Shown: positions 43,731 to 54,553 of the stretch, piece by piece
Layout of the letters: every line of letters begins with the position of its first letter
Position numbering within the stretch: position 1 is the stretch's first letter
Assembly (NCBI GenBank): GCA_030789695.1
Contig: CM061136.1
Location: forward strand, 134,056,448 to 134,120,447
Direction: 5' to 3'
DNA: 64,000 nucleotides
From: Scilla litardierei
Taxonomy: Eukaryota; Streptophyta; Magnoliopsida; Asparagales; Asparagaceae
Program-made: the position numbers and the translations under genes
Notes under the pieces: model-generated
The model's database searches: none
Told to the model about the DNA's origin: nothing
The model's input: the letters and a program-made list of their open reading frames with translations, nothing else

Positions 43731-46552
43731 TGTCACATTTCCTAAAATACGGAAGACAGGGGTGACGGGCCGCGGTATATGGTACCAAGCGTGAATGTGC
43801 TGTCAGGAAAAATATGCAGGCCACTGCAACAACTAGAACAACACAGACTAAGAGAACAATATACTGCAAAGAAGTACAAAAAATGTAAATGCTTCAACAC
43901 AACAGGAGAAGTACAGCTAAGCGGCGGCAGACAGACAGTGGGAGCGTCTAGAGTCACCCACATAATTATCTACTAATCTCCTCATCACCTCATCATCACA
44001 GAAACTGTACACCCCAGAAAGAACAACAACAATCATCCAGAGGTACAGAACTGAGGGGGGAACAAAAAGTAACTACGGCTCCTCTCACTTACCCTCGTGA
44101 CCCAAAAACCCACAACAACCAGTTACAGCCTAGCTACCTTGTGACCCAGACTGGGAAGTGCTGCCCTCCTGACGTCTCTGCTGAGGCCGAGGACTCGCCG
44201 TCTTTGGACTTGTACATATGGAGAAGGGGGACACGTCACAACATGCCCAGTTGAAAACTCGACCACACCAAGGCTCTATCTAAGGGTTTGTAGTGTCAAC
44301 ACCACAGTCAGTAAACACGACAAGGAACCAAACCCTGAGAGTGACAATTATTTAAATTTATTTATTTAAGTATTTATTGTTGGAAACCTAGGCACTGAGT
44401 GTGGCATAAGGGACTGGATCCTCACCCAGTAAGGCGGGTGGTAAGAACTAGAACTCCCCGTCGCGCTAGCCCGTCAGGAGCCTATGGTAACACCTCTGCC
44501 CACTCCCCGCCCCGGTAGCCCGACAGGAGTGCGAGTGTACCCAACACAAACCAACACAGACTAACACAAACCAACTCAGCCAGTCTCGTCCTTTATGCCA
44601 ATCCAATGCTTTGGTTTTCCCCACCCCTTCATAGAGTGCTCACCCACCTCAAAAGTGGAAGGAGACACATGTGATTTAAGTTAAATCATTTTCGATTTTA
44701 CAAGAAAAATTAGTGGCATGCGGAGCATAACCAACGCATATGCCAAAACACTCGCTTTCACATTCATTTTTCTATGCACTATTTGAAACATAAACCAAAT
44801 CTCACGTTTTCAACATTTTTAGCCAAGTGTTCATCCTTTATGCTTAGTTCTTCCGCATGCCTCCTCCTTGCATTCAACCATCACCATTTTCCCAAATCAC
44901 CATATTAAAAGGATTTAAATAGCCATATGCAAGTTAGGGACCCAAACATCCCAAGTTTGCTTAAACATGCAAGTAAGGGGACTAATATCCACGAATGGCT
45001 TGAACATGCAAGTGAAAGAGACCAAATATCCACAAATTGTTCAGGATGCAAACAAAAGAACCAACACCCACATATTAAGAAATGTAGGCACATAATATGA
45101 TACCATCACCATACTTCTTAAAGGAAAAGGAAAATGCAACCCAATTAATCAAGTTAATTAATCAAGGGAGTAACCAAAGCATTTCAGAGAGGGGTTTCCT
45201 AAAGCTAGCTAAAATTTGTTGTGCCATGCTAAACTTAAAGGAGAATGAGGTATAAGGTCCAACTCTTATAGCCAAAAGAGGGGTTGGAAAGAAGGAGAAG
45301 TTTTAATAATAAACCCTATTGTAGAAATGGTCTTTTTCATGAAAAATTCAAAGTAGACATTTATAAAATTTGGGATTTTAGAAGAGAAAAACTTAATGAT
45401 TATTCGTAGGACTTCACACTTTAATTTTTTATATAATGTATCTTCTAAGAAAAATTTTATTTTCAAAAGAAAAAGAGTTGTGGGTAGTAAAAGATTCAAT
45501 TTTTGAAGAGAGAAACATGATTCTTTGTAGAAATGCATGGTTAAAGTCATTGCAAGGGTTCCTTAAAGAAAAACATAAACCTTTTTCAAAAACAATTCAA
45601 CTTGGACAAAACCCTCTTACTAATTTTGAGGAAAAATTATATTTTTAATGAAAGGAGATGAAGAAAAGGTGTGGGATTACATGATTGAGGTTCTTTATAA
45701 AAGCTCCTAAGGTAAAAATCTAATCTTTTTGAGAACGTCATCAACTTCCTTAGAGCTTTTCAAGAAAAATCAAATTTTGAGCCTATCTTCTACAAGTTCC
45801 TTAGAATTTGGGCATGACCTCCCCTTAATTATTGATAATCCAAGTTTTACATCATTCCAATGACAATGGGAATTTTACTACACAAATATTTCTTTTATCA
45901 AAACTATGGAGAATACTAATGAAATGCAACTACTATTATAACGTGGAAACACCTTAAATAAATCCAAGATGGGTTAAGCATCCTACCTAGAACCTTAGTA
46001 TGATGATTAGAGATTCCTTCTTAAGTCTTGAGCCTTAATCCCTTTCCTCCTCCTTCCCCCTTTTCTTCCCTTTCCTCTTATTCTTTTTTCTTTCCCTTTT
46101 TCTTTCCCTTTCCCTTTCTTTTTTTCTTTGCTTTTGCTTCTTGCTGGTTCGGCCCTCTTGGAGGTAAGAAAAAAACAAAAATAAAATTGGTTTTGGGAAT
46201 TAAAAAAATAAAGAACGAGGTAGAAGAATGAAGAGGGGGTTAGAAGCTTTATGTAATGATTTACCCCTAATTTACAAGATTGCCATTTCTTTTTTTCTCT
46301 TTTTTATTTATAACATTCCTCTCACTATATTTTATAAATGCCCTTTAAGTTGTTATTATAATTATTACCCATGCCATTTAGGAAGACTTTGCTCCAAAAA
46401 CCCTCTTTAATGAAAAATTGTAAATATGCCCTCTTTTGGGTACAAATGTAAACTTGTTGGACATGAATGCAAACATTGCCAAAACTTGGGCTAATGCATG
46501 AATTACTACTAAATATAAAAAGACATTGGTATTAGCACTTGTAGGTGTTACA
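43731..46552 (-). repeat. 5' LTR of degenerate Tekay element (2822 bp)
   Basis: Direct copy of 37085-39862 with clear divergence. It carries an extra segment at about 45772-45838 not present in the other copy. Bounded by TGTAACACC (minus, 46552) and GTGACA (43731). Confidence 0.9.
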
Positions 46553-46557
46553 AGCTT

Positions 46558-46900
46558 GCAAGCCATCACGATCATTTTTAGTATGATGTTATATCTATAG
46601 ATGTAGTATGCATTTTGCTAGGAAGGTCTTGGTTGTTTGAACTAGATGTGTGAGTTCTGAAAAGTCAAACACATACGCATTCATATTTAATGAAAAGAAA
46701 ATTATGGTAACACCTTCCCATTCTAAGACTTGAGTTGATTAAAAGAACATGTTGAACTCAAATGAGCCAATAATGAGAAAGCCTTTGAAGCCCGAACAAG
46801 AGCGCAAGTTAGATGTCAAGTTCACAATCGACGTACACATTTATATTTGGAGAAAAGAACATTGTGTTGACCCCTTGTAGACCCATGAGTATTTTAAAAA
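46558..46900 (+). pseudogene. Ty3/gypsy protease remnant (right part)
   Basis: Continues 36780-37084 after removal of the Tekay element. ISIDVVCILLGRSWLFELDV (about 46588-46647) matches the conserved end of Ty3/gypsy protease, where an LLGRPW-like motif precedes the RT linker. Several stops. RT itself is not recognisable downstream. Confidence 0.55.
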
Positions 46901-47046
46901 TCAAAAGAATGGGTTGATCCATGGTAAGTAGGTAATATCAAATTCATTAGAGTTAGGCTTTGATTTTATCAACAGTCCATTGCATGAGTATTTTACAAGT
47001 GATTTGAGTACTTTGTATCTCAAGACTTTGAAATTCTTACAATTAA

Positions 47047-47980
47047 ATAGGGGTGCAAACGGGTCGGGTCATGTCAGTTTTGACCTGAATTGGATAAGGG
47101 TAAACCTGAACCTGACCCGGATTGATTCCAGATCGAGGTTCGGAAGCTCATACCTGACTCGGGTGTAAAGTGGGTCACCCGTAGCTGATTTGGTGTGCAT
47201 GGTGGGTAGGGTTCGGGTTGAAAAACGGAGAAGAAATAATTTGCAATCAGTGAGATTTGAACTCTTAACATCTCATTTGTTGATATAAATACTTGCCAAG
47301 TGAGCTACCAAGTGATAGTGATTAGTGAGGAATTATTATTTATTCATATACTAGAAAATACATATGGACACAATGCATGTGCCTTAAATACCCCAGCCAC
47401 CTTACAGGACACGGATCCCACCCGGATGTGGGTATTTCTGTGGGTGCATCACTGGGTGAAAGGGGATTTGTGAGAAGTGTGGGTATATGAGTGGATGTTG
47501 CCTTGGGTTCAAGGGTTTTGTGAAAAGAGAGTGGTGGGGCCCACATACTGAGGTGGCCAATTTCTGACCACCACTTTATCAACCTCTTTGTCTTACCCAG
47601 ATTTCGACCATGTAGATATCACTCATTTGCATAATAGATATTGAAAAGATAAAGTTGGAATTTATTTATATATTAGTCAATAATTTAAAAAATAACCCCA
47701 AACACTCCAACAGGATTTAAACGTGAGCTGTCTGAATGTTAACATCATCACTTACCAATGAGGCATATGAGCTTTGGGCTATATGATAATAATATGTATA
47801 TATTTATGTTATATAAGCAGGTGAATCCTGGTTGAATCGGGTTGGCTGGTCAAACCCGTACCCGATCTGGATTTTATTCGGGTCGGTCGGGTCAACCTGA
47901 ATCCTATCCAACCCTGATTTATCCCTACCCATACTCAGACCATGAGGTCGGGTTCAAGTTGGGTTTATTTTGTCACCCCT
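47047..47980. mobile_element. Non-autonomous hAT-like element (934 bp)
   Basis: Perfect 8-bp direct repeat ACAATTAA flanks it (47039-47046 and 47981-47988). Termini are (AT)AGGGGTG and CACCCCT, short inverted repeats as in hAT elements. Subterminal regions are rich in CGGGT/ACCCG motifs in both orientations, resembling transposase-binding repeats. No transposase frame. Two tRNA-like segments lie inside (47245-47315 and 47710-47785, minus strand). Confidence 0.65.
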
Positions 47981-47988
47981 ACAATTAA

Positions 47989-48308
47989 CAATAGTACTTA
48001 TAAATCTATTACTGAATCAAATAGAAATTTACATAAACCTATATTTATAGATATGATATAATTAGTGTTTGTCCAAAGAGGTTCGTCCTAAAACCAATGA
48101 TGATACTTTGCATGCATCATGCATGTTCTCAACGGAATTTACTAACTGATGATTCTGATATGATTGAGTCAAGTATTTCACTGGAGCTTGGAGACATATA
48201 TTCATTATTCACTTTTCACCTATACCATCATGAAGTCGATCATGTTCTATCCGATTGTATTATTCATGTCGACATTCATTAGGGGGTGAAGTTCTAAGGT
48301 ATGAAAAA
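47989..48308 (+). other. Interior of old Ty3/gypsy element, no gene
   Basis: AT-rich with no recognisable protein. TTAGGGGGTGAAG near 48280-48293 is polypurine-like, and the LTR start TGATAG follows at 48309. Confidence 0.4.
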
Positions 48309-48546
48309 TGATAGAGTTGCAATCAGAGTTGAGATTAGAGCGTTTGGATTTGAGATTATATTTTTAGATTAAATTTGATACAAAGTTTTAATCCTTTAAA
48401 TCTGTTATTTATTTTATTTGAGATAGAGTTTGAGTCCTTTTTGAATATTTTAGTTATTTTAGATCTTTTAGTTATTTTAAAGTTTTAATCCCACGTTAGA
48501 TGTAGTTTTTAAAAGTCAAATTATAAGCTTATATAAATGTCATAAA
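48309..48546 (+). repeat. 3' LTR of old Ty3/gypsy element, left part
   Basis: Starts TGATAGAGTTGC and aligns with the LTR at 32908. It is interrupted after a 49-bp segment (48498-48546) that is repeated at 54554-54602 beyond the Bianca insertion. Confidence 0.75.
48498..48546 (+). repeat. 49-bp direct repeat flanking Bianca insertion (left)
   Basis: Begins AGATGTAGTTTTTAAAA and ends AATGTCATAAA. The copy at 54554-54602 differs at one base. The corresponding 5' LTR sequence occurs once and is more diverged, so the repeat arose at or after the insertion. Confidence 0.85.
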
Positions 48547-48547
48547 T

Positions 48548-48666
48548 TGTTATGAATAGGCCCATGAGGCCCATTGGGAATCTGGCCCATCATTGAAAGC
48601 TATAAATATGAGGGTAGTGGGGCTCTTAACTCATACACCTATTTCCCTACTTTCCCCTTCACAACA
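48548..48666 (+). repeat. Short 5' LTR of Bianca-type element (119 bp)
   Basis: TGTTATGAATAGG...CCCCTTCACAACA, followed by CGTTATCAGCACGATCAC, a post-LTR sequence recurrent in this group of copia elements. CTATAAATATG near 48600 is a TATA-like box. The 3' copy is absent. Confidence 0.6.
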
Positions 48667-49019
48667 CGTTATCAGCACGATCACGCTCGTTGGAAAAGGC
48701 GGCGACGCGCGAGGAAGGCGATCCATCAACCGCTTAGTCTAAGAAAATCGTAATCTTCTCAACGGGGAGCGAAAAGGACATCCTTCACCAACCGTCGTCT
48801 AGATTCCCTCTTCGAATCTAGAGGTAAATCTCAAAACTTTTTAGATCTAAACTTGCATTCCACGTAGATCTGCATGTTTTAAAGATCAAAAAGTTTGAAA
48901 ACACGGTAAAAATCAATTTTTTAGATCCGCATGTCTAAAAACAATAAAAATCGGTTTTTAGTGATCTAAATGTTTGAAAAGTCAATTTTTTTACCCTCAA
49001 CCTTGATTCATACCCCGCA

Positions 49020-49275
49020 CGCCCGAAGGGCGTAACGGCAGCATGCGCTGCGGCCTCAGGCCGTGGCCAATTCCCGCGGCGGTCGCGGCCTCCGCGGCCA
49101 CGCTGCTACGGCCTCAGGCCGCGGCGGCCGCGGCCGCGCGGCCGCGGCCAGTCGCCTGAGGCCGCGGCGGCCGCGGCCGCGCGGCCGCGGCCAGTCGCCA
49201 CGGCGGCCAGTCGCCACGGCGGCCGCGGCCCGCAGCCGCGGCCAGCCGTCGCGGTGGCGCGCCGCAGGCCCCCTA
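49020..49275. repeat. Extreme GC block of CGGCCGCGGCC repeats
   Basis: A unit of about 45 bp (CTGAGGCCGCGGCGGCCGCG...AGTCGCC) occurs twice, with shorter copies of CCAGTCGCCACGGCGG after it. NotI-like GCGGCCGC sites recur. Surrounding DNA is AT-rich. Frames here are compositional and not called. Confidence 0.85.
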
Positions 49276-49646
49276 GGGATTTTCGGAAACCCTAGCCCTT
49301 AACGGGCCAAATTTTTAGGGGAGGTCCAATTAACCCTAATGGGTTGTTTTCATGGCCCAAAAGCCTGAAAATTAGCCCATTTACACAATAATTTTTCCTT
49401 TTTTATTTTTGGCACCAAAAGCCCAAAATAATTAAAGAAATTTTAAACTTTATAGAAAGGGGTTAAAGCGGAAAATAAAACATTAAAAATATGGATCAAA
49501 GGTAAAAAGTTTTTCAAAAATAATTTTTAGCACGTCACACACTATTTAGATTATTTTAATCTTTACATGCCTGTGATATGATTATCTGCGTGGTTGTATA
49601 TTTTTCATATATTATCTGCGTGGATGTGCGATTAGGATATGTTTTT

Positions 49647-49890
49647 AGGGATCAGCCAGGTTTCCGACACCTTTTCTTTTCTGCAATTTTTTCTTTTTGA
49701 GAGAAATTTGTAAGTAAGGAAATATATGTAAAAAGAAGACCAGAGGACACCAAAAAGGAGCTGAAGGTGCATGCACAAAGAAGAAAGGGGCTTCTCTCTG
49801 AAGTTCCCAAGTTGTATTTACTCTTTCATGCAATTTTTTGATGTAATTTCGGACTGTCCTTTTCTTTTCGGTGTCGGCTGGCTGATCCCC
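49647..49890. repeat. Inverted repeat, candidate MITE
   Basis: GGGATCAGCCAGGTTTCCGACACC at the left is mirrored by GGTGTCGGCTGGCTGATCCC at the right, with a CTTTTCTTTTC-type extension on both sides. Length about 244 bp, non-coding. No convincing target duplication. Confidence 0.55.
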
Positions 49891-49924
49891 ATAGTCCTAA
49901 CTTATTTTCATTGATTATACATTA

Positions 49925-50110
49925 AATGCATGGATGTTAATTTTGTTTAATAATTCACGTTATTTTTAAATGTTAAAAAGCATGCGTGGATGTTAATTTT
50001 ATTTAATAATTCACGTTATTTTAAATGTTAAAAAGCATGCATAAATGTTAATTTTCTTTAATAATTCATGCTATGAAAATGGAAAAATACATGCGTGGAT
50101 GTCTATTCTT
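49925..50110 (+). repeat. About 58-bp tandem repeat, three to four copies
   Basis: GCATG(C)GTGGATGTTAATTTT...TTAATAATTCACG...AAATGTTAAAAA recurs at about 49928, 49981 and 50038, with a decayed fourth copy at 50091. It lies just before gag. Confidence 0.75.
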
Positions 50111-50159
50111 TTTTACAGTTTGATAATCCATGCTACTTTTGATATTGCTAGATCATTTA

Positions 50160-51176
50160 ATGGCCAGACTTGCGAATGCCGATTTCTCGGTCCTGAAGGC
50201 CGAAGTGTCGAACTACTTAAGTTGGCAGTTGGACCTGAAGTTCCATCTGCGATCTCATGGGTTCAGTCTGACACCCACTGAGAAGGCAACAAGTACTGCC
50301 ACAGCCGAAAAGGATGCTTCTAAAGAAGCACCTCATACAAAAGAAGTTTCCGATATATTAAAGGCGAAAGCCATTATCTATATCAGGAAACATTTAGACT
50401 CGACCCTGAAGGACGAGTATCTTACTGTAGAGGATCCTTACGAACTGTGGGACGCACTTGAGGAGAGGTACATGCATCAGAGGGATGTCATACTCCCCCG
50501 TGCACAGTACGAGTGGACTCACCTCCGCATACAGGATTACAAATCCGTAGCGGAGTATAACTCAGCATTGTTCCGTACCACCTTATGCCTGAAGTTGTGT
50601 GATGAGACTGTGATTGAGAAAATGTTACTGGAAAAGACGTTCACGTCTTTCCACGAGAAGGACATGATCCTTATGCAACAATACCGTGAGAGGAAGTTCA
50701 CGAAGTACTCTGATATGCTTTCATGCCTTTTAATGACTGAACAGAATAGAGACTTGTTGGTTGCCACTCACAACCTGCGCCCTCCTGGCTCCGTTCCACT
50801 GCCACCTCCTGCAGAGGCACACTTCCAGTCTTCCCAGAAGAAGAAGATGGACAAGAAGGCTAAATTCCAGAAATGGAAAGAACAGAAGAAGCGGAAGAAG
50901 GCCACTCCCCAAGCTCCTCCTCAGAACCAGAAGTTCGTGGAAAAGAAGCAAAAGTGGACGTCCAAAGGTGGTACTCCCAAGAAAGACTGGGAGGATAAGT
51001 GCTCCAAATGCAGAATGACGGGCCACTGGTCCAGAATCTGCCGCACCCAGAAACACCTACAGGACCTCTACCAGGCAAGCCTCAAGCCTCGAGCTGAGAC
51101 AAACTTGATAGAGAGCGCAGCGTTGCCAGAGACCTCATGGACTCCTGAAGACTTCATGGGAGACGACACTCTCTAG
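50160..51176 (+). CDS. gag: Bianca-type Gag
   Basis: Copia-type Gag (UBN2-like), 338 residues from the ATG at 50160; an in-frame ATG at 50130 would add ten residues with no similarity. Domains: N-terminal VSNYLSWQLDLKFHL and gag core with AKAIIYIRKHLDSTLK, DPYELWDALEERY, RAQYEWTHLRIQDYKSVAEYNS and MLLEKTFTSFHE. A Lys-rich stretch (residues about 235-275) follows, then one CCHC knuckle CSKCRMTGHWSRIC near residue 287. It is free of stops although the pol of the same copy is dead, so Gag may still be produced and act in trans. Pol is in another frame and starts 160 nt downstream. Confidence 0.85.
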   Translation: MARLANADFSVLKAEVSNYLSWQLDLKFHLRSHGFSLTPTEKATSTATAEKDASKEAPHTKEVSDILKAKAIIYIRKHLDSTLKDEYLTVEDPYELWDALEERYMHQRDVILPRAQYEWTHLRIQDYKSVAEYNSALFRTTLCLKLCDETVIEKMLLEKTFTSFHEKDMILMQQYRERKFTKYSDMLSCLLMTEQNRDLLVATHNLRPPGSVPLPPPAEAHFQSSQKKKMDKKAKFQKWKEQKKRKKATPQAPPQNQKFVEKKQKWTSKGGTPKKDWEDKCSKCRMTGHWSRICRTQKHLQDLYQASLKPRAETNLIESAALPETSWTPEDFMGDDTL

Positions 51177-51337
51177 TTTTGGACCATAAACAATTGTTAT
51201 TGCTAGCAATGTATCTTCTTTTCATGCATCGTATCTAGTTTTTATTCCATGTCGAACAATCTTTTGAGCATCTTAAATGAAAGTTGATCTTTTCTTTTTC
51301 ATATTATTTACTGCTTAAATTCTTTCTTAATATAGAT

Positions 51338-52421
51338 ATGGAATCAATTTGCCTAGTGGACAGTGCATCGACTCACTCGATCCTTCAAAACATAGACTAC
51401 TTCACGAGCATAAGTAGCTACTCTGGTCCACTGAGAACAATCTCAGGACCAGCTAATATAATCGAAGGATCAGGGAAAGCAATCATATTGCTCCCCAATA
51501 ACACACAAATCACACTTAGGAATGCGTTATACTCCCCTAAATCCATCCGAAACCTCCTAAGCTTTAAAGATATCCGTTTAAACGGATATCACTTAGAGAC
51601 GGTCGAGAAAAATGAAAGGGAATACTTGCTTGTAACGTCTCTTACAAATGGTTCAAAAACCATTGTGGAACGTTTCAAGGGACTCCCCTCGGGACTCTAC
51701 CAAACAAGTATACAAACTCCAGAAACATCAATGGCGGAGCACCTGCAGTGCCCCCAAACACCAGAATTCCAACTCTGGCATATTAGACCGGGACACCCTG
51801 GATCTATTATGATGTACCACATCATAAAAAGCTCTAGGGGCATAAACTTGAAGAACCTGAAGATTCTTCAAAAAAGTAAATTCCCATGTTCACCCTGTTA
51901 CAGGGGTAAACTGATTACGAGACCCTCTCTACTGGAAGTGGACTTAGAGTCCCCAAGTTTTCTGGAAAGAATTCACGGAGACATTTGTGGGCCTATACAC
52001 CCATTAAGTGGTCCGTTCAGGTACTTTATGGTCCTGATTGACGCATCTACTAAGTGGTCACATGTGTGTCTACTGTCCACCCGAAACATTACACTGTCTA
52101 AGCTTTTAGCTTAGTTAATCAGGTTGCGGGCCCACTTCCCTGACTACCAGATAAAAAAACTTCGTCTGGACAATGAGGGGGAGTTTACATCACAAGTCTT
52201 TCTAGACTATTGCCAAGCACATGGAATTGAAGTCGAACATCCTGTAGCGCATGTTCACACCCAAAACGGGTTAGCAGAATCTCGAATTAAGAGACTGCAA
52301 TGGATTGCTCGTCCATTATTATTTCAATCCCAGCTGCCAGTGAATGCATGGGGTCATGCAATTTTGCATGCTGCATCTTTAATAAAATTAAGACCCTTCT
52401 GGAGGTCAGTCATCTTCTCCA
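51338..52421 (+). pseudogene. pol: Bianca-type protease-integrase with in-frame TAG
   Basis: The ATG at 51338 follows an acceptor-like TTCTTAATATAG and begins MESICLVDSASTHSILQ, the protease active site (D-S-A in place of D-S/T-G). Then GAG-pre-integrase (LWHIRPGHPGSIMM, CSPCYRGK) and the integrase core: HGDICGPIHPLSGPFRYFMVLID (first Asp), then TAG at 52112-52114. The same frame goes on with LRLDNEGEFTSQ (second Asp) and NGLAESRIKRLQ (Glu). A frameshift near 52410-52425 moves into the frame of the next feature. Dead copy. Confidence 0.8.
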
Positions 52422-53711
52422 ATGCAACTAGCACTTGGAGCCCCACCAATTGTCTCACACTTGAGAATATTTGGTTGTGTAGTATACGTCCCCATAGCAC
52501 CACCACAAAGGACAAAAATGGGTCCACAACGTCGCCTACGCATTTATGTTGGGTTTGACACCCCCTCCATAATAAGATTCCTAGAACCCCTTACGGGAGA
52601 CGTTTTCAAGGCACGTTTAGAAGACTGTGAATTTGATGAAACATCATTTCCAAGACTAGGCTCACAGACAAAGAAGCCCGAAGCTTCAGACTGTATCACT
52701 TTGGATACAAAGACATTATGTCTCTTTGATCCGCCCACAAGCCAGTGTGAGGAGGAGGTCCTGAAGATTCTTCATATCCAAAACACTGTCCATCTCTTGT
52801 CGGACAAATTTACTGACAACCAGAAGATTGTCAGATCGCACGTCCCTGCTGCTAACACTCCAGCTAGGATTGACATACCGCAAAATGGATGCAATCCGCC
52901 TGCAGCAGAAATGGTTGGACCTATCAAAAAGAGAGGACGACCACCGAGATCCAAGGACCAAGTCCCTCAAAAGAGTAGGACCCTTGGCAATGGTAAACAA
53001 ATACCACCACAGGATGCTACTATAAGCCCTGCTACCCCATCTCTTCCAAACTCTCAAACAGAGGAAAAACCGGGAGAAAATGAAGTTTTGATACACTATG
53101 TACGAACTGGGGAGTATTGGGACAAAAAGAGCACAACCATAGATGACACATTTGCGTGTAATATTCCCATCAACGCCGCGTACTGCGACGATGATATTGA
53201 ACCACGCTCTCTGACAGAATGTCAAAGCAGAGATGATTGGCCAAAGTGGAAAGCGGCAATAGGAGTGGAGTTGGATTCACTCACCAAACGCAAGATCTTT
53301 GGACCTATAGTCCAGACACCAAAAGGTGTAAAACCTGTGGGTTATAAATGTGTATTTGTTAAAAAACGAAATGAACAAAATGAGATCGTTCGCTACAAAG
53401 CAAGGCTTGTAGCGCAGGGTTTTACCCAACGTCTAGGGGTGGATTTTGAAGCCACATACTCCACGGTCATGGAGGTGATCACCTTCCGATTCCTCATTGG
53501 CTTAACAGCCCAAGAGGGTTTAGATATGCAGCGTATGGACGTCGTGACTGCATACCTATATGGCAACTTTGACCGAGACATCTATATGAGATTGCCTGAC
53601 GGTTATTCCTTGCCTGCAGCACTGAAAGAGAGACAACGTGACATCTACTTAGTGAAACTGCAAAGATCATTATATGGTCTAAAACAATCTGGAAGGATGT
53701 GGTATAACTGA
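52422..53711 (+). pseudogene. pol: Bianca-type integrase end and RT (first part)
   Basis: Frame from MQLALGAPPIVSHLRIFGC (integrase C-terminal part) through a variable hinge with basic GPIKKRGRPPRSKDQ to [62 protein letters not shown] and LYGLKQSGRMWYN. It ends in a TGA at 53709-53711 within RT; the reading continues in frame after it. The hinge motif resembles an AT-hook-like GRP core. Confidence 0.8.
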
Positions 53712-54553
53712 CTGAGCGACTTCCTTGCAAAACAAGGATTTACAAATGACCCAGTCTGTCCTTGCATCTTTATAAGAGCAGAGGCAACATGATTTGTCAT
53801 TATAGCCGTCTATGTGGGCGACCTGAACCTCATCGGATCTCCTGAAGAGATCACTGAGATTTCTAGAAGCCTGACAGAAACATTCGAGATGAAAGACCTC
53901 GGAAAGTCAAAATTCTGTTTAGGCATTCAAATAGAGCATCTTAACGATGTGATCATGTTACATCAGTCAACTTACACATCGAACTTATTGAAAAAGTTTC
54001 AGATGGATAAGTGCCACACCCTCAGCACCCCAATGGTCGTCAGATCATTGGATGTGCATAAAGACCTCTTCCGGCCGCTGGAAGATGGGGAGGAAGTACT
54101 AGACCCTGAAGTGCATTATCTAAGTGCTATCGGTGCACTCCTTTCCCTGGCTAACTGCACTCGCCCTGACATAGCATTTGCAGTCAACTTACTAGCCAGA
54201 TATAGTGCTGCACATACACAACGGCAATGGGCCGGAGTTAAGCATCTTCTGCGCTACCTCCAAGGGTCCATAGACTTAGGTCTATTCTACAGGAAAGGAG
54301 CATCAACTGGTTTAGTTGGTTATGCTGATGCATGATACATGTCCGATCCTCATACAGAGAAGTCCCAGACCGTATATATGTTTACCTATGGCGGCACTGC
54401 CATATCCTGAAGATCTGTAAAGCAGACCATGACAACCGTCTCATCCACTCATTCAGAACTCCTAGCGATTCATGAAGCAAGCAAGGAGAGTTTCTGGCTA
54501 CGCTCTGTGATGCAGCACATTCTCACCTCCTCCGGCCTGATGACCGGCAAGCA
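53712..54553 (+). pseudogene. pol: Bianca-type RT end and RNase H, truncated
   Basis: RT resumes LSDFLAKQGFTNDP, then a TGA near 53789. The catalytic box reads YVGD instead of YVDD (about 53811-53822). GKSKFCLGIQIEHL, HYLSAIGALLSLANCTRPDIAFAV and the start of RNase H (LVGYADA) follow. Further stops occur near 54333 and 54407. RNase H continues MTTVSSTHSELLAIHEASKE and breaks off at 54553, before its C-terminal third. The Asp-to-Gly change alone would abolish reverse transcription. Confidence 0.8.

Larger units (their letters stand above)
37085..46552 (-). mobile_element. Degenerate Tekay-type element, minus strand
   Basis: LTRs at 37085-39862 (3' LTR) and 43731-46552 (5' LTR). Perfect 5-bp target duplication AGCTT at 37080-37084 and 46553-46557. 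The interior keeps the end of gag plus pol with stops and frameshifts; most of gag is missing. LTR divergence is obvious by eye, so it is much older than the Tekay copy at 14969. Confidence 0.9.
48824..50118 (+). other. Candidate 5' leader intron of Bianca-type element
   Basis: Donor CTAGAG/GTAAAT (48823/48824) and acceptor TTCTTTTTTACAG (50118) bracket 1295 nt that contain the GC-rich block, an inverted repeat and a tandem repeat. The gag start codon lies 42 nt beyond the acceptor. Predicted from motifs only. Confidence 0.35.
48547..54553 (+). mobile_element. 3'-truncated Bianca-type copia element
   Basis: Short 5' LTR (48548-48666), long leader, gag with zinc knuckle, and pol (protease to RNase H) with many stops. 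It ends abruptly in RNase H at 54553, and no second LTR is present. Flanked by a 49-bp direct repeat. Lineage is inferred from the ACACGTTATCAGCACGA post-LTR sequence, gag type and pol motifs. Confidence 0.75.

Noticed and set aside
48097..48282. 61-codon plus-strand frame before the 3' LTR
   Set aside because: No resemblance to a known protein; short and in AT-rich interior sequence of a dead element.
49063..49302. Arg/Ala-rich 79-codon frame in the GC block
   Set aside because: Produced by the CGGCCGCGG repeats; other frames are open too and there is no start context or domain.
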